A DNA stretch of 11,356 nt from Bacteroidales bacterium (lineage in GTDB: Bacteria; Bacteroidota; Bacteroidia; Bacteroidales; UBA932): the NCBI GenBank assembly GCA_013335275.1, contig JAAXVX010000018.1:1-11356 (forward strand), read 5' to 3'. The position numbers were made by a program, and so were the translations under genes. Numbering within the stretch: position 1 is the stretch's first letter; every line of letters begins with the position of its first letter. This document shows, piece by piece, positions 5,848-11,356 of this stretch. A model generated the notes under the pieces. The model saw only the letters and a list, made by a program, of their open reading frames with translations. It ran no database searches and had not been told where the DNA came from.

Positions 5848-8781
5848 TTATTGCTCCTTGATTTTATAAGGAACAATAAATGAATCGGCCCATCCCAATT
5901 TCCTGATAATCCGAATCAATTTAACTGATTCTTTCCTGCTTCTGAAGGATCCTGTTGTGTAACGGTATATACCGTCTTCACCAGGCGTTTCGGTTATTAT
6001 TGTTCCGGGTACATTTTTCAATAGGAGTGAAAAATGTTCGTTAATAATTGTGGGTTTGCGCAAGGCAAGTAATTGTATTTTATATAAAAATTTGTCAGGG
6101 ACTATGGCAACAGTATCTTTTGCAATCGGAATCTGTTCGTTCTCAACAGATTTTATCGGTTCTTTCGTCTGCTCCTCTTCCTGTTTTTCCTTCTGCAATA
6201 CAAAATCAAGCCCTTCTGCCAAATCGCCGTCTATAGAATGTTCAATTGTAAAATTAATAAATGACGGAGAAGCTTTCATGTTCAGTTTTCTCATCTGTGC
6301 GGTATCAATACCGGCCATATAATTACCGGGTAAAAGACCAAGGTAGCTAAAGTAACCGTCTTCTTCGCTCATAGTGCTTTTTACAAGAGTTGAATCGCTT
6401 CGGTAGAAATTTACAATTATCCGGCCTTGTCCTCTTTGTCCGTAACTTCCATTAAGATAGATCATTCCTGCCGCTTCTCCTACAACAGCAACAGGAACTT
6501 CAATTCGTTTATACTGGTTTGGATCTATTACAACGCTAACATTTTTGTATGGAAGCTGCCATGAAATATTATCGAAACTGGTTCCTACAAGCGATACCAG
6601 GTAGCTGGCGTAAGGTTCAAGATCATATACCCGAACTGTGGTATCCTTCTCGTTGTATTCAATGCGTCCGCCATTAATGTGAACCTGCAGGCCTTTTGCT
6701 TTAGGCTCATTTTTTTCGCGATGTCCATTTCCGTTTAAATCAAGGAAAGAAAACATTAGAATTCCTCCTTTGCCAACATTTGCACGATTGCTTGTTCCTA
6801 CATAGCTGTTTTTGGCATCGACAATTATACTTCCGCTGGCGGTTTCGACAAAAGTAGTAACCTTGTTGCTCCTCCTGGCGGAAAGTCCAAGTTTCGCAAA
6901 TGAGAAGTCGTAACGAAATCCAACTTCCATGCTGCTTAATTTTGTAATAAAATTATGCTCATAGGCTAAATTGAGAAAACCACGGGAGAATATCCTTTTT
7001 TCCAAACCGCTCCGGAAAGAGATAAATTTGCCCTGGCTGTAATTGAACTGAGACTGAGGGGTAAGGATGAAGGCCAGCGGAAGTCTTATCGAAAGAGCGA
7101 GGGTACTGTATACATCGGGTTTTGCAAGCGAAGAGAAAATCGCATTGGTAGTAAGGTTTGTGTTAACTCCAAAAACAGCTCCGGACAGCAACAATTCGGA
7201 AGATGTATATTTAGACTGAGGCATTATAAACTGATTGAGAGAGAGTCTGGAGAAAACAGTAAATTTTGTGGTACGGATAGGAACAGTGACACTAATCTTT
7301 CTCTCTTCCAGATAATTTGTGTTAATGACCTTCTGATCTTTATTATATTTCGTATAATTGATTTCAAACTGTACGTCCGAAGGCAACCGGTAATTTACTA
7401 TACCCTTCGCACTCACGCCGTATGTGTATTCTCCGGATAAAAGAAGGCTTGGGGCGAGCCTCAGGGAAGCATTCACAAAAGGCAATATCTTTCCGGAAGC
7501 TAAAGATGACAGATATTCCACGCCTCCGCCAATTGTTAAGAAACGGGTCACTCCAAAATCAAAATTTGCTCTGGAAAAACTACTGCTCAGGCTATCTTCT
7601 ACAATACCGGCCGAAACTCTATATTCAAACTCGCCAACAGGCAGAAAATTAAATGGAATGCTTATGTTTTTTTCTTTGGACCGTTCTTCTCCCCAAGGGC
7701 CATAAAACTGCAGTTTAACACTCGTGTTTCCATATACTAACGGAACCTCAAATGTGAAAAATCCGGAAGCATCAGCCTTTTTATAATCTACAAGCACATT
7801 GTTTACATATAGTTCCACTAACCAGCCCGGTTCCGTTACATCGCTCAATGTATATGAACCGTAGGACCTCCTGTATGTTGTGGGATTATTTGTAAACTGA
7901 ACCCCAATAATAGGGGAATTCAACGACGAGGTTGCATCTACAGCTATTTTACCCAGAGAAACCTGTCTTAAAGCCTTGTGGTCATTATTTGCATATCTCC
8001 ATAGGTAGTATTGGTCCTTTTTATTGAATGGAGTGCTGCTGCTGTAGTTTAGAGTTACATTTGCCTCCCCTCCGGCTATTACCGAGCCCAGAGTCAAAGA
8101 GAGCCGGGTATCGGTGCTGCCCTGAAGCTGCTGTGTGGAAGTTGCAGTCCAGTCTGCCATTCCAAAGTGAAAAAACGGAAAGCTTCTTTTGAAAGTAGTG
8201 TCCGTTGCAATATCTCCCTTTATCTGCCCTACATTCTTGCGCATTTGTTCCAGCCTCATTTCCCTGATTATCGGCAGCTCAATTTTTGTATTAAGGGTTA
8301 CCATGAGACTTCTGAAATTAAAAGAACACTCAAGACCAAAAATTTCCCCGAAATAGCTTGATTTAAGATACAGGTTGGTTTCTGTTCTTACAATGTCGCC
8401 GGGTTTTAGGTCAAACACCTTCTGCTGATATTCTATACGGTTTTTTCTTCGGTCAATAAGATAAGAAGCCTGCTGGTTTATAAAAAAACCTGAAATTGAA
8501 TCGAATCCTGAAGTATATGTTGTTTTAATTTTCAGAAAGCTGAAGACATCGGTTACAGACAGATATAATACTTCATCGCGTACAACGGCAGGAAGATCTG
8601 CCCCGCCAATTCTGGGTACACTAAAAAAAACCGTTATTTCATCGTATTGAGGTTCGTCCTGGGCAGAAATCCGTTCAGGAAAGAATACAAAAACAAATAT
8701 AAAGACTGCAAAATATCTAATGAAAATACCTTGCAGACTCCATTTGAAGGCAGGGACCGTGCAGGCATTATTTTTAGCCAT
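5848..8781 (-). CDS. Outer-membrane usher-like protein with C-terminal SPOR domain
   Basis: A 977-residue predicted outer-membrane assembly platform for the pilin-like proteins encoded upstream. A signal peptide (hydrophobic 19-34, cleavage near ISA|Q41) is followed by a periplasmic domain (about 45-165) in the place of the usher N-terminal domain. A beta-rich barrel region (about 200-645) is interrupted by a plug-like segment (about 315-385); its pattern WLVELYVNNVLVDY...GFFTFEVPL...FNFLPVGEFEYRVSAG resembles the plug and its junction in classical ushers. Two beta-sandwich domains follow, 672-765 (starting with a DLNGNGHREKNEP Ca-type motif) and 769-862, where ushers carry their two C-terminal domains. 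A Lys/Glu/Gln linker (863-895) leads to a SPOR domain (897-975; YKIQLLAL, YRYTTGSF, GWADSFIVPY), known to bind peptidoglycan lacking stem peptides. The chaperone gene two genes upstream supports the usher call. The SPOR call is very strong, the usher call strong, and the domain borders approximate. Confidence 0.82.
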   Translation of the reverse strand: MAKNNACTVPAFKWSLQGIFIRYFAVFIFVFVFFPERISAQDEPQYDEITVFFSVPRIGGADLPAVVRDEVLYLSVTDVFSFLKIKTTYTSGFDSISGFFINQQASYLIDRRKNRIEYQQKVFDLKPGDIVRTETNLYLKSSYFGEIFGLECSFNFRSLMVTLNTKIELPIIREMRLEQMRKNVGQIKGDIATDTTFKRSFPFFHFGMADWTATSTQQLQGSTDTRLSLTLGSVIAGGEANVTLNYSSSTPFNKKDQYYLWRYANNDHKALRQVSLGKIAVDATSSLNSPIIGVQFTNNPTTYRRSYGSYTLSDVTEPGWLVELYVNNVLVDYKKADASGFFTFEVPLVYGNTSVKLQFYGPWGEERSKEKNISIPFNFLPVGEFEYRVSAGIVEDSLSSSFSRANFDFGVTRFLTIGGGVEYLSSLASGKILPFVNASLRLAPSLLLSGEYTYGVSAKGIVNYRLPSDVQFEINYTKYNKDQKVINTNYLEERKISVTVPIRTTKFTVFSRLSLNQFIMPQSKYTSSELLLSGAVFGVNTNLTTNAIFSSLAKPDVYSTLALSIRLPLAFILTPQSQFNYSQGKFISFRSGLEKRIFSRGFLNLAYEHNFITKLSSMEVGFRYDFSFAKLGLSARRSNKVTTFVETASGSIIVDAKNSYVGTSNRANVGKGGILMFSFLDLNGNGHREKNEPKAKGLQVHINGGRIEYNEKDTTVRVYDLEPYASYLVSLVGTSFDNISWQLPYKNVSVVIDPNQYKRIEVPVAVVGEAAGMIYLNGSYGQRGQGRIIVNFYRSDSTLVKSTMSEEDGYFSYLGLLPGNYMAGIDTAQMRKLNMKASPSFINFTIEHSIDGDLAEGLDFVLQKEKQEEEQTKEPIKSVENEQIPIAKDTVAIVPDKFLYKIQLLALRKPTIINEHFSLLLKNVPGTIITETPGEDGIYRYTTGSFRSRKESVKLIRIIRKLGWADSFIVPYKIKEQ

Positions 8782-8810
8782 TTGTTAGATTATTATATAA
8801 GTTGAGTGGC

Positions 8811-9311
8811 TTAGTAATAGTTGACTGTCACAGTAAATGTGCCGGTATAATCGCCTCCGGGATTTGCAGTAATACTGCCAACAGTTAGCGTTCCTCCAAT
8901 TGAAAATGATTTAAACCTGTTTTTGCTAACAGTAAAGGTAGCCGGGCTAGGCGAACCGACCGTGAGTTTCATTGTGCCTCCTCCCCCAACTCTGGAAAGG
9001 GTTCTTGGACTGTTTGTCGTGATACTGTATACGGTTCTGTATCTATTTCCTGAATAAAAGGTAAATATTGCCTCTGTATAAGAGCTAGTAAAGAGTATAA
9101 CATTTCCGGTAGCAGAACGGTTTCCGGTGTTGCTTACAGTAACTGTACCACCGGAACTGCTGGAGGGACAAAACGTTCCAAATGTCAAATCCTGATCGGA
9201 TGTAACTGATTGTGCAAAAGAAACATTATAACATGCAGCAAATATTGTAATTAAGCAAATCAGTTTAACCGAGTGCTTCCATTTAAAATATATGCTGTCA
9301 TTGTTTTTCAT
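8811..9311 (-). CDS. DUF4402-like pilin-type subunit lacking the N-terminal extension
   Basis: A 166-residue secreted protein with a signal peptide whose n-region is unusually long (residues 1-16). Cleavage by signal peptidase I is likely at SFA|Q34. A lipobox-like IFAAC ending at C27 is a weaker alternative. The mature part is a Gly/Ser/Thr-rich beta protein related to the two other small proteins in the operon: LTFG near the start, GGTVTV, a GGTLTVGS strand, and the ending DYTGTFTVTVNYY. Gly153 lies 14 residues from the C-terminus and Tyr165 is penultimate, as in chaperone-usher pilins. Only 12 residues separate the predicted cleavage site from the FG motif, against 27 in the other two, so the candidate donor strand is missing. 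This would suit a tip or end subunit. It lies between the chaperone (7-base gap) and usher (29-base gap) genes. Confidence 0.8.
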   Translation of the reverse strand: MKNNDSIYFKWKHSVKLICLITIFAACYNVSFAQSVTSDQDLTFGTFCPSSSSGGTVTVSNTGNRSATGNVILFTSSYTEAIFTFYSGNRYRTVYSITTNSPRTLSRVGGGGTMKLTVGSPSPATFTVSKNRFKSFSIGGTLTVGSITANPGGDYTGTFTVTVNYY

Positions 9312-9318
9312 AATTTAA

Positions 9319-10167
9319 TTAACGCAATTCAAGTACTGCTTCGGTATATTTTTCCGGTTTGGTATCGGACTGTGAAGAGTAAGTTACTATTAATTTGCCT
9401 GAGTGATAATTTACATGTTTATCGTTATCGAGGTCCACCATAAATTTTCTGGCAGGATTTGGTGTATACACTGCTATACCATTTACGGTGCCAACAGGAG
9501 TATCCTTTCCTGAAGGGGAAATGTGAATTACTTTCAAATCGCCGTAAATAGACATATTTCCTGTGCGGTTAAATGTCATTTGCAACCGATTGGTTGTATC
9601 ATTCACTATTTCAAGTTTCAAATCGGAAAGACTCACTTTTGTTGTGGATTCGCCAACCCTTATAATAACCGGGATAGTTATGCCAAATATAGGGGTAAGC
9701 TGAACGCTCACTGCAGTTGTGTCTCTCTTTGTATCCTCTTCTCCAAGGGCAACTTGCTTTGGAACAGATCTGAAATATACATGTGAACGATATTCACCCG
9801 GAGCAAGTTTATCCATATTTGTAACCTGCATTTTAACTACTTGTGCCTCGTTTGGACCAAGTGTCACTGTTCTTGGAAAAAAGCGAACATTTTTGTCGGC
9901 AAAGTTTTGTCCGGGATCGGGAACGGTAATTTCTTCAAAAGAACCGTCTTCTTTCATCCGGTACTGAATAAGGGAAACATTATATTTTGCAGAATCCTGG
10001 CCGGTATTTGCCAGATTCAGCTCCATAACTCTCCTTGTCCCGTCAAAAACCACGCGCCTTGGAGTAATCAGCAGATTCCCCTGCGCCAGACCATCTGAAT
10101 AACAGATGGAAGTAAAAAGCAATATTCCTAAAACGAAAACGCCAATCTTTGAAATAGACTTACACAT
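9319..10167 (-). CDS. PapD-like periplasmic pilus-assembly chaperone
   Basis: A 282-residue protein predicted to fold pilin subunits in the periplasm by donating a beta strand. A signal peptide (cleavage near GLA|Q29) precedes an N-terminal immunoglobulin-like domain (about 31-170). The ITPRRVVFDG segment (34-43) aligns with the start of PapD, placing R38 at the PapD Arg8 position that anchors the pilin C-terminus. Next come NTGQDSAKYNVSL (54-66), FFPRTVTLGPNEAQVVKMQV (96-115), APGEYRSHVYFRSVP (122-136), a charged F1-G1 loop (137-151) and the presumed donor strand G1 (152-170). That strand has no lysine where PapD has Lys112. The second domain (about 177-282) is a less recognisable beta sandwich. 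The gene lies between two pilin-like genes and two genes before the usher gene, the normal company of such a chaperone. The family call is confident; the substrates are inferred from context. Confidence 0.88.
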   Translation of the reverse strand: MCKSISKIGVFVLGILLFTSICYSDGLAQGNLLITPRRVVFDGTRRVMELNLANTGQDSAKYNVSLIQYRMKEDGSFEEITVPDPGQNFADKNVRFFPRTVTLGPNEAQVVKMQVTNMDKLAPGEYRSHVYFRSVPKQVALGEEDTKRDTTAVSVQLTPIFGITIPVIIRVGESTTKVSLSDLKLEIVNDTTNRLQMTFNRTGNMSIYGDLKVIHISPSGKDTPVGTVNGIAVYTPNPARKFMVDLDNDKHVNYHSGKLIVTYSSQSDTKPEKYTEAVLELR

Positions 10168-10223
10168 GAGTACAGTTATTAAATTTGATGCACTTAGTAA
10201 ATTAATTTCAAATATAACGAAAA

Positions 10224-10748
10224 TTAATTATAAGAAAAGGTTATTGCATAAGTACCGGCATATACACCCACAGGGTTATCATTCATATTGCCCACTTTTA
10301 ATGTAGCTCCAATACTTAATGTCAGCAAACCGTTACTTAGCATCTTCACTCCGGACCCGCTGGCAGACGGATATGATTCCCAGTTTGTAACCTCCATTGT
10401 TTTCCCGTTTGCACTGTTTGTCAGTAAAACGGCAACCGCCGGTAAAGTAATTGTAACAGAGAACTCCGGTTGTCCGGTCAGATAAAAAATCGCAGGATTA
10501 TATATGCCGCCGCCCATTGCTACTGTTCCTGAAGAAGAGCGAACTCCGTCCGGAGATAATTTAACTTCTCCACCGGCTGTTTCCGGAGAAAAGCGGCCAA
10601 AATTAAGAGTTGCACTTTCAGTAGCAGTAAGCGCCTGAATAACTTCTGCAGTGGCATGCGCATTTATGCTTGCCTGTGCTTGTACTTTTTGAACAGAAAT
10701 TCCGATTATCAAGGCTACAAAGGAAAATATTACGATAATCTTTTTCAT
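10224..10748 (-). CDS. DUF4402 pilin-like subunit (second subunit)
   Basis: A 174-residue secreted beta protein of the DUF4402 type. The signal peptide is cleaved at VQA|Q25 by the usual signal peptidase I pattern. A 27-residue N-terminal stretch reaches the family motif LNFG (48-51) and contains alternating hydrophobic residues, as expected of a donor strand. GGEVKLSPDGVRSSSG (59-74), FYLTGQPEFSVTITLP (88-103) and LSIGATLKVGN (144-154) follow. The protein ends GVYAGTYAITFSYN, with Gly161 14 residues from the end and Tyr173 penultimate. There is no cysteine. It is clearly related to the product of 10829-11338 and has the same N-terminal extension length. The gene is preceded by a strong hairpin and lies 56 bases before the chaperone gene. 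A minor or adaptor pilin is the most likely role, by inference from gene order. Confidence 0.83.
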   Translation of the reverse strand: MKKIIVIFSFVALIIGISVQKVQAQASINAHATAEVIQALTATESATLNFGRFSPETAGGEVKLSPDGVRSSSGTVAMGGGIYNPAIFYLTGQPEFSVTITLPAVAVLLTNSANGKTMEVTNWESYPSASGSGVKMLSNGLLTLSIGATLKVGNMNDNPVGVYAGTYAITFSYN

Positions 10749-10780
10749 TGTTTTATAATTAAGGATAAATAATCAGGGAA

Positions 10781-10817
10781 TCTAGAAGGACGCTGCTAAA
10801 CGCGGCGTCCTTTTAGA
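10781..10817 (-). terminator. Strong intergenic hairpin after the first pilin gene; possible attenuator or mRNA-stabilising element
   Basis: Seen directly: bases 10781-10796 and 10802-10817 can pair over 16 positions around a 5-base loop (10797-10801), with an uninterrupted GC-rich core AAGGACGC / GCGTCCTT. In the leftward transcript 14 of the pairs are Watson-Crick, with two C-A mismatches; in rightward RNA those two positions become G-U wobbles. There is no U-run after the stem on either strand, so it is not a textbook intrinsic terminator. It sits 11 bases past the stop of the first DUF4402 gene and 32 bases before the next start. In classical pilus operons a stem-loop at this place limits read-through and protects the major pilin message, and I infer a similar role. 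Confidence 0.55.
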
Positions 10818-10828
10818 GGAAATATCTC

Positions 10829-11338
10829 TTAGTTATAGTTAACAGTTACAGTGAAAGGAGTTGCAGAAGTATAAGTTCCTGCTGCCTGGCTTGCACCTAC
10901 ATTTAGAGTGGCTCCTACTTTAAGTGTTTGAGTTCCGCCTGTAAGAGTACCAGTTCCGTTAGGGTCGCTTGTAAACGCATTTACTGTCATATTATTGCTA
11001 CCGGAAGTAACTGTAGTTGCAGTACTTGGTAATGTAATTGCATATGTGTAACCTGCTTGACCAGTAACGGTAAATTCAGCAGCAGCGATTGTTCCTGAAG
11101 TAGCAGGAAGAGTAACGCCGCCTGTAGACGTACGAGTACCGGCAGTTGCAAGAACAACTGTTCCGGCAGAAGAGCTAACGGCAACATTACCAAAATTCAT
11201 ATTAACTGTTTTTGAAATAGCGATTGGAGTTACAATAGTACTGGTTGCAGTAGCTGTTGCAGAAACCTGAGCGAATGAGGTTGCAGAGAAACCGATGATG
11301 GCGATTGCGAGGGAGAAAATTTTGATAGTTGTTTTCAT
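10829..11338 (-). CDS. DUF4402 pilin-like subunit (probable major subunit)
   Basis: A 169-residue secreted protein, Ala/Thr/Ser/Val-rich, of the DUF4402 type. The signal peptide is cleaved at SFA|Q24. The mature N-terminus is an alternating ATATATSTIVTPIAISKTV stretch running into MNFG (47-50), 27 residues from cleavage to that Gly. Family motifs follow: AGTVVLATAGTRTSTGGV (58-75), AEFTVTGQAGYTYAITLP (87-104), TQTLKVGATLNVG (136-148) and the ending PFTVTVNYN with Tyr168 penultimate; the nearest conserved Gly is 16 from the end. There is no cysteine. It is the first visible gene of the leftward operon, has an A-rich leader and is followed by a strong hairpin, all fitting a highly made major subunit. 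The biased composition could also mark an abundant surface-layer or matrix protein, but the chaperone and usher neighbours favour a pilin. Confidence 0.85.
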   Translation of the reverse strand: MKTTIKIFSLAIAIIGFSATSFAQVSATATATSTIVTPIAISKTVNMNFGNVAVSSSAGTVVLATAGTRTSTGGVTLPATSGTIAAAEFTVTGQAGYTYAITLPSTATTVTSGSNNMTVNAFTSDPNGTGTLTGGTQTLKVGATLNVGASQAAGTYTSATPFTVTVNYN

Positions 11339-11356
11339 AAATTTTTTTTATTTTTT
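11339..11356 (-). promoter_or_regulatory. A-rich translation leader of the first pilin gene
   Basis: Read on the minus strand, the 18 bases before the start codon are almost all A with a few T and contain no Shine-Dalgarno sequence. Bacteroidota often initiate translation from such A-rich leaders, and strongly expressed genes tend to have them. The window ends here, so the promoter is not visible. Confidence 0.4.

Noticed and set aside
5851..5876. Imperfect stem (TTG-TCCTT / AAGGA-CAA) as a bidirectional terminator between the convergent operons
   Set aside because: The stem is short and AT-rich with a mismatch and no T-run on either side, and it lies inside the usher coding sequence; it is likely chance.
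7422..7705. Plus-strand open frames of 76 and 93 codons opposite the usher gene
   Set aside because: They are antisense to a well-supported membrane protein gene, have no recognisable domain or start context, and reflect codon bias of the opposite strand.
10168..10223. ATTTGA / TCAAAT arms between the second pilin and chaperone genes as a hairpin
   Set aside because: Six AT-rich pairs with a loop of about 19 bases are too weak to support a structure.
10987..11193. Leucine-rich 68-codon frame inside the major pilin gene on the same strand
   Set aside because: It is an out-of-frame reading of the Ala/Thr/Val-rich pilin sequence; the repetitive L/Q composition is an artefact of codon use.

Overview
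The window looks like chromosomal DNA of a member of the Bacteroidota (or a close FCB-group relative such as Ignavibacteriota). The evidence is moderately AT-rich DNA, A/T-rich sequence in place of a Shine-Dalgarno site in front of essentially every gene, DUF4402-type secreted proteins, a SPOR domain, and a receiver-kinase / Hpt / sigma-54-activator signalling set. I could run no database search, so all family names come from reading motifs.

Region 1 (1-310) is an AT-rich non-coding stretch with a perfect 6-bp inverted repeat (175-189) and an extra half-site. It probably holds the promoter region of the rightward gene set.

Region 2 (320-5846, + strand) is a compact, probably co-transcribed run of six genes with gaps of 2-24 nt. 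They encode a single-domain response regulator, UDP-glucose 6-dehydrogenase, UDP-glucuronate decarboxylase (UDP-xylose synthase), a soluble receiver-histidine kinase, a stand-alone Hpt protein, and an NtrC-type sigma-54 activator. The four signalling proteins contain every part of a His-Asp-His-Asp phosphorelay. The two enzymes convert UDP-glucose to UDP-glucuronate and then UDP-xylose, presumably for exopolysaccharide or surface glycans.

Region 3 (5848-11338, - strand) converges on region 2 with one base between the stop codons. Read in its own direction it encodes two DUF4402 pilin-like proteins, a PapD-like periplasmic chaperone, a third DUF4402-like protein, and a 977-residue outer-membrane usher-like protein. 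I read this as a complete, atypical chaperone-usher pilus system. The small proteins carry the chaperone-usher pilin C-terminal signature (penultimate Tyr, Gly about 14 residues from the end). Two of the three have an equal-length N-terminal extension that could be the donor strand. The chaperone keeps the PapD Arg8 equivalent but shows no obvious Lys112. The usher has the order N-terminal domain, barrel with plug, and two C-terminal beta domains, followed by a peptidoglycan-binding SPOR domain, which is very unusual. A strong hairpin after the first pilin gene may set the ratio of major pilin to the downstream components.

The two blocks may work together in surface attachment or biofilm (regulated polysaccharide precursor supply plus pili), but nothing in the sequence proves that the relay controls the pilus genes. 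The promoter of the pilus operon lies beyond the right edge of the window.
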